Below, piece after piece: positions 17,438 through 25,471 of a DNA stretch of 64,000 nucleotides. A program made the position numbers and the translations under genes. The DNA is taken from assembly GCF_003324565.1 (NCBI RefSeq), contig NZ_QOLA01000001.1, forward strand, positions 372,001 to 436,000, written 5' to 3'. Source of the DNA: Streptomyces sp. SDr-06 (GTDB lineage Bacteria; Actinomycetota; Actinomycetes; Streptomycetales; Streptomycetaceae). Position 1 is the stretch's first letter, and each line of letters opens with the position of its first letter. The notes below the pieces were generated by a model, which was not told where the DNA came from, did no database searches, and was given only the letters and a program-made list of their open reading frames with translations.

Positions 17438-18139
17438 TCACCCCACTGGGCTGCAGTCCGGGTGACCCCAGCCGCCGTCCCGCTTCATGATGGGTGTGCC
17501 GGCGGCATAGGACTGGCCGCAGGGACAGCGCCCGGGGAACTTCGCCTTGATGGTCCGCGGCTTGCCCGACGGGGCCGAGGTGGCACCGGACGACGCCTTG
17601 CGCGCGGCGGCCGGCTTGGCTCGTGAGGCGGTGGCACGAGCCGGTGCCGGCACCGGCATCTCCTGATCGCCGAGGGCGGTACCGGCCGGCCGCTGGGTGG
17701 TGGCCGCATCACTCGCGGCCTGGTCGGCGATCGCGTTCAGCGGGTCCCCACCCACCTGGTGTGCGGGCACATAGACGAACTCCACATCCCGTTCGGCCAG
17801 CAACTCGTCGATGCGCTCGACCAGTTCCCGGTTGGCGACCGGCTTGCCCGCGGCGGTCTTCCAGCCGTTGCGCTTCCAGCCGGGCAGCCACTGCGTGACC
17901 GCCTTCATGGCGTACTGGGAATCCATCCGCACCTGCATGCGGGTGCCCGCGTCGACGGCTTCGAGCAGCCGTTCCAGGGCGGTGAGCTCCCCGACGTTGT
18001 TGGTGGCGGTGCCCAGCGGCCCCGCGCCCCAACGTTCCGGGCGTCCCTGCGCATCGGCGATCACCCAGGCCCATCCCGCGGGGCCGGGGTTGCCCTTCGA
18101 GGCACCGTCACAAGCGGCAACAACAACACGATCAGACAT
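17438..18139 (-). CDS. Ribonuclease H family protein with C-terminal Cys module
   Basis: A 233-aa protein. Residues 4-145 are an RNase HI fold with all four metal-binding acidic residues: D11 (A-C-D-G-A-S), E51 (N-V-G-E-L), D73 (R-M-D-S-Q-Y) and D139 (I-A-D-Q-A). It should cleave RNA in RNA/DNA hybrids. After an Ala/Pro/Lys linker, residues about 195-233 carry a small module with C-P-C-G-Q-S-Y and G-H-P-D-C, perhaps a zinc ribbon. The N-terminal hybrid-binding domain of some RNases H is absent. The ATG at 18139 is chosen because homologues start M-S-D/M-x-D-R; the ribosome binding site is weak. Confidence 0.85.
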   Translation of the reverse strand: MSDRVVVAACDGASKGNPGPAGWAWVIADAQGRPERWGAGPLGTATNNVGELTALERLLEAVDAGTRMQVRMDSQYAMKAVTQWLPGWKRNGWKTAAGKPVANRELVERIDELLAERDVEFVYVPAHQVGGDPLNAIADQAASDAATTQRPAGTALGDQEMPVPAPARATASRAKPAAARKASSGATSAPSGKPRTIKAKFPGRCPCGQSYAAGTPIMKRDGGWGHPDCSPVG

Positions 18140-18193
18140 CGCGCCATCATCCCACCGCCGCCCGCACACCAGAAATCCCCGGCCCGGCCGTGC

Positions 18194-18718
18194 TCAGGGC
18201 GCCGCGCTGAGGTATGGATCCGACAAGGGGGCGGGGGCGCCGTCGTCGGCCGCCGTACCCGCGAACAGGGCCGCGCCGAATCCGACCGCGGCGAAGAACA
18301 GACCCATACACATCACGGCCACCATGGCCCCGCCGAACAGACACGCCACCACCCCGACGCCGGTCGGTGCCTCGTCCGCCACCGCGCGTTCGGGCCGGTG
18401 CGCCACATACCGCACCGGCACGACGTCTCCCGCCACATAGGGGTGTCGCGACGTCACCCGCGCCCGTACCTCACGCCCGCCGACCGTACGGAATCCCACG
18501 ATCAGACGGCGCCGGACACGGGTGGCGCCCCCGGATGTATGGGTGCGCACCACATGGGTCTCCAGACAGCGGGCTCCGGCCCTCAGCCCTTCACGCAGGG
18601 TGCGCTTGTGCTCCGACACCGTGCGGGCCACCCAGACCAGCGCCCCGAGGCCCACCGCGACGAACAGCAGGCCCACACTTCCGAACACCACCCCGAAGAT
18701 CCCACCTACAGCGAACAT
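18194..18718 (-). CDS. DUF3592-type membrane protein
   Basis: A protein of about 174 aa with an N-terminal hydrophobic helix (residues about 5-30), a soluble middle, and a second hydrophobic helix (about 125-155). The middle contains V-x-F-R-T-V-x-G-R-E and a V-P-V-R-Y-V segment typical of DUF3592 proteins, which are known only as membrane proteins. The ATG at 18718 has G-rich Shine-Dalgarno sequence at 7 nt; an ATG at 18724 is possible. Function unknown. Confidence 0.65.
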   Translation of the reverse strand: MFAVGGIFGVVFGSVGLLFVAVGLGALVWVARTVSEHKRTLREGLRAGARCLETHVVRTHTSGGATRVRRRLIVGFRTVGGREVRARVTSRHPYVAGDVVPVRYVAHRPERAVADEAPTGVGVVACLFGGAMVAVMCMGLFFAAVGFGAALFAGTAADDGAPAPLSDPYLSAAP

Positions 18719-18824
18719 GCACATCCCCCTACCGAGGCCCCCACCCAGGGTCCGACGCCGGTGTAGATGCACGGCGCGGTGCGTTGGTTCCGTTCACCAA
18801 GGACGGAGCCGCGAAGAAGGGAGC

Positions 18825-18866
18825 GACGGCGGCCAGCACTCTCCTCCCGAGGTGCCGGCCGCCGTC
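18825..18866 (-). terminator. Hairpin terminator after lamin-tail gene
   Basis: Perfect 10-bp arms GACGGCGGCC (18825-18834) and GGCCGCCGTC (18857-18866) with a 22-nt loop, 40 bp past the stop of the leftward lamin-tail gene. Confidence 0.55.
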
Positions 18867-18905
18867 AACCGCCGCTGTGCGCACATCGCTTGGCGCACGG
18901 TGCGA

Positions 18906-19289
18906 TCAGTGGCGGCCCCAGGACCTCGTGACCACGGCGCGGCCGTGGTTGTCGCGCAACGTGGCGGTGTCCCCGCTGTTGTTCCAGACAGAGGCGCGAC
19001 GGCTCTGGTACACGTCGGTACGGGTGTTGTGGTCGATCCCGGTGTGGACGCGCACCGAGGCGCGGCCGCCCAGGGTGAACGTGCCGAACGTGTATGCGTG
19101 GTGACCGCGGTCGCTGAGTGTCCACCCCTTCAGGCTCACGGACGTGCGGCCGGTGTTGGTGACGGTGACCCACTCGGCGTTGAGGCTGCGCTGCGAGCGG
19201 TCGTCCTTGCCGGGGCTGTCGTACTGGATGGCCCCGAAGGTGACCGGCGAGCGCGGAGCCCCGGCGAGCCCGGCACACAGGGTCGACAC
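18906..19289 (-). CDS. Lamin-tail-domain protein lacking a signal peptide
   Basis: A 127-aa protein that is almost entirely one lamin-tail (LTD) beta-sandwich: Q-Y-D-S-P-G, S-L-N-A-E-W-V-T-V-T-N, L-K-G-W-T-L-S-D, T-L-G-G-R-A-S-V-R-V and N-N-S-G-D-T-A-T-L-R-D. Streptomyces relatives are normally secreted, but this one begins only about 15 residues before the domain with a GTG (19289). There is no Shine-Dalgarno sequence and no hydrophobic leader in any upstream frame. The upstream space to the tRNA terminator is only about 77 bp. It is probably a 5'-truncated gene; an intracellular version is the alternative. Confidence 0.6.
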   Translation of the reverse strand: MSTLCAGLAGAPRSPVTFGAIQYDSPGKDDRSQRSLNAEWVTVTNTGRTSVSLKGWTLSDRGHHAYTFGTFTLGGRASVRVHTGIDHNTRTDVYQSRRASVWNNSGDTATLRDNHGRAVVTRSWGRH

Positions 19290-19366
19290 AGGGGCGTCAC
19301 GGGTTGGTGTCGGTCAGGGCGGCCCGCCAGGGTGTCACGGTCGTGGGGCGGGACCCTCCACACGCG

Positions 19367-19403
19367 TTTCGGCCCCCCGGCACTGGGTGCCGGGGGGCCG
19401 AAA
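19367..19403 (-). terminator. Strong hairpin after tRNA-fMet
   Basis: A perfect 16-bp stem, TTTCGGCCCCCCGGCA (19367-19382) with its complement at 19388-19403, around a CTGGG loop. It starts five bases past the tRNA 3' end, so it is the expected tRNA terminator. Confidence 0.85.
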
Positions 19404-19408
19404 TTCCG

Positions 19409-19482
19409 TAGCGGGGACAGGATTTGAACCTGCGACCTCTGGGTTATGAGCCCAGCGAGCTACCGAGCTGCTCCACCCCGCG
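19409..19482 (-). tRNA. Initiator tRNA-fMet (CAT)
   Basis: The minus strand folds into a 74-nt cloverleaf beginning CGCGGGGTGGAGCAG. It has anticodon loop CTCATAA flanked by GGG/CCC (three G-C pairs, the initiator hallmark), T-arm GGTTCAAATCC and acceptor ending CCCCGCT-A. Position 1 C faces 72 T, an unpaired first position as in initiator tRNAs. CCA is not encoded. Confidence 0.97.
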
Positions 19483-19553
19483 TCGATGACTCCACCCTAC
19501 GTCACACAGGAGGGGCCGTTGACCACCCGGGCGGTGCAGCGACATCACTGCTT

Positions 19554-19739
19554 CTAGACGGTTGCCTCGTCCTTCAGCATCTTCCGCAGCTCTTCTCGCA
19601 GTTCGGGGGTGTCGGTGTGGCCGTGCACCGATGCGGCGTGCTCGGCCGCCGCCCGGACGACTTCGTCTTCCTCACCGGAAATCGCCAGGCTGCAATTCGA
19701 TTCGCTCGGGTAGTCCCGACAGTCAGCGACCTTACGCAT
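19554..19739 (-). CDS. DUF1059 family small protein
   Basis: A 61-aa protein matching the DUF1059 pattern: M-R-K-V-A-D-C-R-D at the start, C-S-L-A-I-S-G near residue 16, then a helix V-V-R-A-A-A-E-H-A and H-G-H-T-D-T-P-E-L-R. The two conserved Cys (7 and 16) and His residues suggest metal binding, which is inference. GAGGAGG precedes the ATG. Function unknown; monocistronic. Confidence 0.85.
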   Translation of the reverse strand: MRKVADCRDYPSESNCSLAISGEEDEVVRAAAEHAASVHGHTDTPELREELRKMLKDEATV

Positions 19740-19943
19740 GAGTGCCTCCTCGGGGCGGAATATCCCGGTTCCAGGATCCCACCTTTACGCCCGCCCGGCG
19801 GAGCTACTTCGGGTGACCGGGGATGGTCCGTGCGTGGCGGCCGGTGCGCGAAGAGCGCGTGGCGACCACCGATGATTCCGGGCCCGGGGAGGAGTCTCTT
19901 CTGGGACCGGATGTACACGACCGGACCTTCGAGAAGGTGGACC

Positions 19944-21107
19944 ATGAACGCGTTGCGGAAGATCCTCGACACCTGCGTCGGCGACAGGACGGTGCCGGGT
20001 GCGGTGGGCCTGGTGGCCCGGGGCGACCAGGTGGAGGTGGCGGTCGCCGGCTCCCACGATCTCGCCGGCTCCTCCCCCATGGCCAGGGACTCGATCTTCC
20101 GCATCGCCTCGATCGGCAAGCCCGTCACCGCCGCGGCGGTCATGATGCTGATCGACGACGGCCTGATCGCGCAGGACGACCCGATCGCCGAGTGGCTGCC
20201 GGAGCTGGCCTCGCCTCTGGTCGTCCGCACCCCGTCCTCCCCCGTCGACGACGTCGTCCCGGCCGTCCGGCCGATCACGGTCGGCGATCTGCTCGACTTC
20301 CGCGCCGGATACGGCTTCCCGTCCGACTTCTCACTGCCCGCCGTCACGCCGCTGTTCAGCGAGCTCCACCAGGCGCCCCCGCGGCCGCAGACGGTGCCCG
20401 GGACGGACGAATGGCTCTCCCGCCTCAGCCGCATCCCGATGCTCCACCAGCCCGGCGAGGCCTGGCTGTACAACATCTGCTCCGACCTCCAGGGCGTGCT
20501 GGTCTCGCGGGTTTCCGGGCGTACGCTGCCCGACTTCCTGAGCGAGCGCCTGTTCGAGCCACTCGGCATGACCGACACCGGATTCTCGGTGCCGGCCCGC
20601 GATCTGGACCGGTTCACCAGCTGCTACCGGACCGGAGCGGAGGGCGGGCTTGAACTCGTCGACGCCCCCGACGGGCAGTGGAGTACACCGCCCGCCTTCC
20701 CGTCCGGCGCGGGCGGCCTCGTCTCCACCGTCGACGACCTGCACGCCTTCGCACGGCTGCTGCTCGGTGCCGGGAGCGTCGGGGGGCGTCGGGTGTTGTC
20801 GCCCGAGGCGGTTCGGCAGATGACCACCGATCACCTGACGGCGGCCCAGCGCGCGGACGCCACGCTGTTCCTCCAGGGCCAGGGCTGGGGATTCGGCGGG
20901 TCGGTGGACATCGAGCGCGTCGAGCCGTGGAACGTGCCCGGCCGCTACGGCTGGGTCGGCGGCACCGGCACCGCGGCCCACGTCGTGCCGTCCACCGGCG
21001 CCGTCACCATCCTGCTGACCCAGGTCGAGATGACCGGGCCCACGCCGCCCGCCCTGATGCACGCCTTCTGGCGGTACGCCGCCGAGGCCACCTCTCACGC
21101 TGTGTAA
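19944..21107 (+). CDS. Serine hydrolase, beta-lactamase class C fold
   Basis: A 387-aa protein of the beta-lactamase/D-aminopeptidase (PF00144-type) family. The catalytic S-x-x-K is S56-I-G-K59 in F-R-I-A-S-I-G-K-P-V. The second motif is W-L-Y-N-I-C-S-D (Y-N-x variant). Near the C-terminus the family's G-T-G-T region is seen (G-W-V-G-G-T-G-T-A). No signal peptide is present, so it is probably cytoplasmic and more likely an esterase or peptidase than a resistance beta-lactamase. The ATG at 19944 has AAGGTGG just upstream. The substrate is unknown. Confidence 0.9.
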   Translation: MNALRKILDTCVGDRTVPGAVGLVARGDQVEVAVAGSHDLAGSSPMARDSIFRIASIGKPVTAAAVMMLIDDGLIAQDDPIAEWLPELASPLVVRTPSSPVDDVVPAVRPITVGDLLDFRAGYGFPSDFSLPAVTPLFSELHQAPPRPQTVPGTDEWLSRLSRIPMLHQPGEAWLYNICSDLQGVLVSRVSGRTLPDFLSERLFEPLGMTDTGFSVPARDLDRFTSCYRTGAEGGLELVDAPDGQWSTPPAFPSGAGGLVSTVDDLHAFARLLLGAGSVGGRRVLSPEAVRQMTTDHLTAAQRADATLFLQGQGWGFGGSVDIERVEPWNVPGRYGWVGGTGTAAHVVPSTGAVTILLTQVEMTGPTPPALMHAFWRYAAEATSHAV

Positions 21108-21185
21108 CGGTTCGACGCGCGGGGCGTGACCGATCGTGTCACGGTTGAGGTGTTCGATCCCCCCCACGTACAGGAGTGAATCTCC

Positions 21186-21362
21186 ATGGGCAAGGCCGAG
21201 AAGTTCCAGGACAAGGCACGCCAGGCCGCCGAGCGGGCCAAGGCGCAGGCGTCGAAGGGCCGGGGTCAGTCCCCCGACGACCTCGACCCGTCCCGCCGGG
21301 GCCAGGACGCGCAGGAGCGCGCCGAGCGTGAGATGCGTGAGGCCGGCGCCTCCGACATCTGA
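21186..21362 (+). CDS. Small charged protein (58 aa)
   Basis: A short gene with AGGAG 9 nt before the ATG. The product begins M-G-K-A-E-K-F-Q-D-K-A-R-Q-A-A-E and is nearly all Lys, Glu, Arg, Gln and Ala. It is predicted to be helical or disordered and contains no Cys or Trp. The opening resembles CsbD-like stress proteins, but the full CsbD motif is not present. Third-position G/C bias and the strong terminator right after the stop support a real gene. Function unknown. Confidence 0.7.
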   Translation: MGKAEKFQDKARQAAERAKAQASKGRGQSPDDLDPSRRGQDAQERAEREMREAGASDI

Positions 21363-21378
21363 CCTGGACGGCACAGGG

Positions 21379-21416
21379 GCCGGGGCGGACACCCAGAAGT
21401 GGGTGACCGCCCCGGC
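21379..21416. terminator. Strong hairpin terminator
   Basis: A 17-bp stem with one mismatch (GCCGGGGCGGACACCCA / TGGGTGACCGCCCCGGC) around GAAG, 16 bp after the stop of the small charged protein. It lies between convergent genes. Confidence 0.8.
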
Positions 21417-21506
21417 TCTCGCGTGTGCGCTCCGCCGGGCGGGGTGGCCACGTCCGGACCCGGGCGGACCGGAGCGCTGCCGCGTCGAGCGGGTTGCGGC
21501 GGATTC

Positions 21507-22565
21507 CTAGGAGGCGCGGGCCGGACCGGCCACACCGGCCGGGGTCGCGCGGGTGCGGGTCCAGTGCAGCAGGTCTTCGACGTGCCACGTGGTGATGACG
21601 CGCTCGGCGGGGACCCCGCACTCCTCGGCCCGGGCGCAGCCGTAGAGCTGCCAGTCGAGCTGGCCGGGGGCGTGGGCGTCGGTGTCGATGGCGAACAGGA
21701 CCCCCGCCTCCACGGCCCGGGTCAGCAGCCGACGCGGTGGGTCGAGCCGCTCGGGGCGGCTGTTGATCTCCACGGCGGTACCGCTCTCGGCGCAGGCGGC
21801 GAACACCGCGTCCGCGTCGAACTCGGACTCGGGTCGCCCCCGGCCGGTGACCAGCCGTCCGGTGCAGTGCCCCAGAACGTCCGCCAGCGGGTTCCGTACC
21901 GCGGCGATCATGCGCCGGGTCATGGCGGCGGCGTCCATGCGGAGCTTGGAGTGCACGGAGACGACCACGACATCGAGCTGGTCGAGCAGCTCGTCCTCCT
22001 GGTCGAGGGAGCCGTCGTCGAGGATGTCGCACTCGATTCCGGTGAGCAGCCTGAACGGCGCCCAGCGCTTGTTGAGGTCGGCCACCACGCGCAGCTGGCT
22101 GCGCAGCCGCTCGGCGCTCAGCCCGTTGGCGACGGTCAGGCGGGGCGAGTGGTCGGTGAGGACGGCCCACTCGTGGCCGAGCTCGGCCGCCGTGGCGCCC
22201 ATGTCGTCGATCGTGCTGCCGCCGTCCGACCAGTCGGAGTGCAGATGGCAGTCGCCGCGCAGCGCGGCCCGCAGGGTGTCGCCGCCGACGGCGAGCGGGG
22301 CGGCGGCCGCGAGGTCGTCCTCAAGTCGCTGGAGGTAGCCGGGGACCCCGCCGGCGAGTGCCTCGCGGACCACCTGCGCGGTCTTCGGGCCGATCCCCTT
22401 GATCGATTCCAGCTCGCCGGTCACCGCTGAGCGCGCCGCGAGATCCTCCGGGGGCATCTCCTTGATCGCGGCCGCGGCGTTCCGGAAGGCCTGGACGCGG
22501 TAGGTCTCGCCCCTGCCGCGTTCGAGCAGGAAGGCGATCCGCCGCAACGCCGTCACCGGGTCCAT
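21507..22565 (-). CDS. PHP phosphoesterase with HhH domain, PolX-like without polymerase core
   Basis: A 352-aa protein. Residues 1-90 resemble the N-terminal 8-kDa and helix-hairpin-helix part of family X DNA polymerase (R-V-Q-A-F-R-N-A-A-A-A-I; I-K-G-I-G-P-K-T-A at 55-63). Residues about 100-345 are a PHP domain with metal ligands: H107-L-H109, T-D-H-S, G-I-E-C, V-H-S-K, G-H-C-T and D-T-D-A-H. The polymerase palm and its aspartates found between these parts in bacterial PolX are missing. It probably acts as a nuclease or phosphatase on DNA ends (inference). AGGAGG precedes the ATG. Confidence 0.85.
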   Translation of the reverse strand: MDPVTALRRIAFLLERGRGETYRVQAFRNAAAAIKEMPPEDLAARSAVTGELESIKGIGPKTAQVVREALAGGVPGYLQRLEDDLAAAAPLAVGGDTLRAALRGDCHLHSDWSDGGSTIDDMGATAAELGHEWAVLTDHSPRLTVANGLSAERLRSQLRVVADLNKRWAPFRLLTGIECDILDDGSLDQEDELLDQLDVVVVSVHSKLRMDAAAMTRRMIAAVRNPLADVLGHCTGRLVTGRGRPESEFDADAVFAACAESGTAVEINSRPERLDPPRRLLTRAVEAGVLFAIDTDAHAPGQLDWQLYGCARAEECGVPAERVITTWHVEDLLHWTRTRATPAGVAGPARAS

Positions 22566-22747
22566 GCACACCTCCTGCGCGCCCGGCCTCCGAGGGCGGG
22601 GCCGACGGCCCGCCCTCCCAGCTTCCCTCAGCCCCGCCCGGCTCGCAGGCCGCGGGGGCGGGTGCCGGACCGCGGCGTGATTTTCAGTCCGGTTGCCGGT
22701 CGTGTCGACGCGGCTCCGCACCGGGCCCGGGCCCTAGCCTCGCCAGA

Positions 22748-23740
22748 GTGCTTATGAGAAGAAATGCGCACGGCGGTCCCCGGCACCGTGCCGCTTTCGG
22801 CCTCGTTGTGGGAGCGGCTGTGATCACGGTGCTCACCTGCGTGCTGGCCGTCTGCCCCGGCCGGGACGACGAGGCGTCGACCGCGCCGGCCGCGGCCGCC
22901 TCCGCCCGGCCGGTGGCGGCCGGTCCGCCGGGGGCGAGCGCCGCGCACTACCTGGACGGCGCCGCCGACAGCGCCAGGATCGACGGCGCGGACTACCACC
23001 GCCTCCGCCCGCTGCGGTCGGCCGCGTGCGCGGCGGAGCAGCGCCGCCCCGACCCGCACGATCTGTCGTCGGCGTGCTCGTATCCAGCGGTGGGGGTCTT
23101 CCTGCGGGCCGGCGGCAAGCAGTCCTGCACGGCGGCCGTGGTGGACAGCCGCCACGGCGATCTGCTGGTGACGGCCGCCCACTGCCTTCCGCTGGACGGA
23201 GCCACGTTCGCCCCCGGCTACCACGACGGGCTGACCCCGCGGGGCGAGTGGCCGGTCCTCGCGGCCCTGCCCGATCCCCGCTTCGCCGAGGCCCGCAGGG
23301 GCGCCGAGCACTGGCCGTACGACTGGGCCTTCGTGCGGGTGGCCCGGGTCGGCGGCAGGAGTGTGCAGGAGGCGGTCGGGTCCGCGCTCCGGGTCCCCGC
23401 GCACCCGGAGCTGCTCTCCCCCCAGCTCGCCGGGGTCACGCTCGTCGGCTATCCGCACGACCGGCCGGGCCAGCACACCTGCACGGTGGACGCGCAGCCC
23501 GCCTACAGCGACTTCCGGCAGGCCCGGTGCGCGGGGTTCTCGACCGGGGTGTCCGGCAGCCCCTGGATGATCTCCGGGCCGGACGGCGAGGCCACCGTGG
23601 TCGGTGTGCTGGGCGGCGCGGAGCACGGCGGCGGGTTCATGGACGACGTCTCCTACACCGCGCGCTTCGACGCCGGGCTCGGCTCGCTGTTCGCGACGGC
23701 GCAGGGGTCCGGGAGCCGGGACACGCCGCTCTTCCCGTGA
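22748..23740 (+). CDS. Secreted trypsin-fold serine protease
   Basis: A 330-aa protein. An N-terminal signal or anchor helix (about residues 16-36) is followed by an Ala/Pro-rich linker. The chymotrypsin-fold triad is visible: H145 (T-A-A-H-C), D192 (Y-D-W-A-F-V) and S269 (G-V-S-G-S-P). Paired Cys around the His and near the C-terminal half suggest disulfides, consistent with an extracytoplasmic enzyme. The start is GTG 22748 or ATG 22754. There is no Shine-Dalgarno sequence, and TAGCCT lies 7 nt upstream, so the mRNA may be leaderless. It is divergent from the PHP gene across 182 bp. Confidence 0.85.
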   Translation: MLMRRNAHGGPRHRAAFGLVVGAAVITVLTCVLAVCPGRDDEASTAPAAAASARPVAAGPPGASAAHYLDGAADSARIDGADYHRLRPLRSAACAAEQRRPDPHDLSSACSYPAVGVFLRAGGKQSCTAAVVDSRHGDLLVTAAHCLPLDGATFAPGYHDGLTPRGEWPVLAALPDPRFAEARRGAEHWPYDWAFVRVARVGGRSVQEAVGSALRVPAHPELLSPQLAGVTLVGYPHDRPGQHTCTVDAQPAYSDFRQARCAGFSTGVSGSPWMISGPDGEATVVGVLGGAEHGGGFMDDVSYTARFDAGLGSLFATAQGSGSRDTPLFP

Positions 23741-23948
23741 CCGGCCGTCCCGGGCTCGGGGGACGGGAAGGCTTCCCGGTCCTCAACCCCCGTCCGCGGC
23801 GTCCTGGTTGAGTGGCTCCGGCACCCAGTCCTGGAGGCGTGGCGGGCGGGCGCTCAACTCCCTCGCGGGGAAGGCCGGTTGAACGACTGGCCGGGCCGCC
23901 GGTCGGGGGATTCGACGGGCGGCCCGGTGCTTCAGCGCGGTGCTTCGA

Positions 23949-24335
23949 TCAGCACTCGCGCAGACCGGGGGCGGGGTCCTGGCCGGTGTTCACGTCGACG
24001 GCCGGGACGTTGCCCCAGGCGCCGTTGTCGAGCTGGGTCCAGTACCAGATGTCGTTGCCGCCCGGGTGCGGGTCGCCGTGACCCCAGCACTGGAACCAGC
24101 TGAAGGTGCCGACCAGCGTGCCGCGGGTCGCCGAACGGTAGGAGCGGTCGGCGTAGCCCTTCGCGCCGGCCCGGTTGCCGCAGTACAGCCGGCCGTCCGA
24201 GCGGACCCCGCACTCGGCGGCGGGCTTGGCCGCCTTGGCGGGCGCGGCGACGGCGGCGGGCAGCCCGGCCGCGGTGAGGCCGGCCGTCAGCGCGGTGGCG
24301 GAGAGGAACAGGGCGATCTTCTTGCGTACGTTCAC
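23949..24335 (-). CDS. Small secreted SH3-like protein
   Basis: A 128-aa exported protein: a signal peptide (K-K-I-A-L-F-L-S-A-T-A-L-T-A-G, cut near A-V-A-A) and a mature part of about 95 residues with four Cys (E-C-G-V, L-Y-C-G, F-Q-C-W, R-E-C). The core W-Y-W-T-Q-L-D-N-G-A-W-G resembles bacterial SH3 or secreted chaplin-neighbour proteins in Streptomyces. It starts 46 bp after the stop of the NlpC/P60 gene on the same strand, and that enzyme carries a similar C-terminal domain, so the two probably work together at the cell wall. Confidence 0.7.
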   Translation of the reverse strand: MNVRKKIALFLSATALTAGLTAAGLPAAVAAPAKAAKPAAECGVRSDGRLYCGNRAGAKGYADRSYRSATRGTLVGTFSWFQCWGHGDPHPGGNDIWYWTQLDNGAWGNVPAVDVNTGQDPAPGLREC

Positions 24336-24380
24336 TGCGAACTCCTCGGGAAGGGGTGCGATGGGGTGGGCGCGGGCTGG

Positions 24381-25268
24381 TCAGGCGCAGGTGGGGACGC
24401 CGTCGAGCCAAGCGGCTCCCTGGATGTAGATGTTGGTGAGCCAGGCCTTGTAATCGGGCAGGTAGGACCAGGCGTCGTTGCGGTAGCCGTCGGCCTCGAC
24501 GAGTTGGGCGTGCTTCTGGCAGCTGATCCGCACGCGGGTCGGACCCGCGAACTTGTTGACCCGGGCGCTCGTCGTGGACGGCTGGGCATGCGTCCACACG
24601 TCGGTGCCCCAGGTGGAGAAGGTGCCGCTCGGTCCGGGGCCGCCGCCGATGCGGACCGCGCCGTTGTAGTCCCCGCCGAGCCGCACGTCGCTGACCATCA
24701 CATGGGTGCCGGACTGGCGGGCCTCGACCATCTTGCCCGCGCCGAGGTAGACGGCGATGTGGTGGATGGAGTTGTCGCCGCCCCAGGCCATCAGGTCGCC
24801 GGGCAGCAGCGGCCCGGTGCCCTGGCCCGCGCCGAAGCGGGCGGTGACGTGCGAGGAGTGGTACTGGCTGTTGGCGGTGCCGGCCAGGATGTCCTGCCCG
24901 CTCGCCTGGGCGTAGGCGTACCTGACCAGGCCCGAGCAGTCGAATCCGAGCCGTTCGGGGTCGTGGTCGCTGGCCGGGTCGGTGGGGTCCACCTGCCCGT
25001 AGGTGGCGCCGGGTTGGGGCCCGTGCCCGCCGCCCCACGTGTACCAGACGCCGAGCTGGGAGCAGGCCGCCCGGACCGCTGCCTCGGCGGTGGCCAAGGC
25101 GCCGGGCGCGAGCACGTCGCAGCCGCCGGCGGCCGTCGCGGTGCTCGGCGCCCGCGCCGTCGAAGCGGGTGCGGCCGAGGAGGGTTGGGCGGTCGGCACG
25201 ATCGCGCAGACCGCCACGACGCCCGCCGCGGCGACGGCACGCCGGGCTCTGGCAAGGGTGTGGCGCAT
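24381..25268 (-). CDS. Secreted NlpC/P60 cell-wall peptidase
   Basis: A 295-aa protein. A signal peptide (residues 1-33) is followed by an NlpC/P60 domain with catalytic C111 in L-G-F-D-C-S-G-L and His in S-I-H-H-I-A-V-Y (169/170). It should cleave peptidoglycan peptide bonds. The C-terminal part (about 225-295) is an SH3-like region with C-Q-K and V-P-T-C-A cysteines and W-x-Y-L-P-D-Y. The ATG at 25268 has GGGGAAA upstream. The smaller secreted protein follows directly, probably as an operon. The 203-bp leader upstream showed no riboswitch I could defend. Confidence 0.88.
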   Translation of the reverse strand: MRHTLARARRAVAAAGVVAVCAIVPTAQPSSAAPASTARAPSTATAAGGCDVLAPGALATAEAAVRAACSQLGVWYTWGGGHGPQPGATYGQVDPTDPASDHDPERLGFDCSGLVRYAYAQASGQDILAGTANSQYHSSHVTARFGAGQGTGPLLPGDLMAWGGDNSIHHIAVYLGAGKMVEARQSGTHVMVSDVRLGGDYNGAVRIGGGPGPSGTFSTWGTDVWTHAQPSTTSARVNKFAGPTRVRISCQKHAQLVEADGYRNDAWSYLPDYKAWLTNIYIQGAAWLDGVPTCA

Positions 25269-25471
25269 GATCTGTTTCCCCGTTTCGTCGTACGTGTCGT
25301 ACGGGTGCCGGGACGGTTCCCGGCGGTCCGCGGTGTGGTCCCGTGCTGATCCGGACCACCCGCCGCGGTGGTTCGAGACTGGGCCGCGGCAGGGCGCGCT
25401 GTCGAGGAGTCGGCCGTCTCCCGTGCCGACGGGAAACGGGAAACACCCGGGGAAACGGCCCCTGACCGGGG

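Noticed and set aside
19367..19482. Integrated element using the tRNA-fMet as attachment site
   Set aside because: No second copy of the tRNA 3' end, integrase or excisionase was seen in the window.
25269..25471. Possible c-di-AMP (ydaO) riboswitch before the NlpC/P60 gene
   Set aside because: Such riboswitches precede many actinobacterial wall hydrolases, but I could not match the conserved core here. A covariance-model search would decide.
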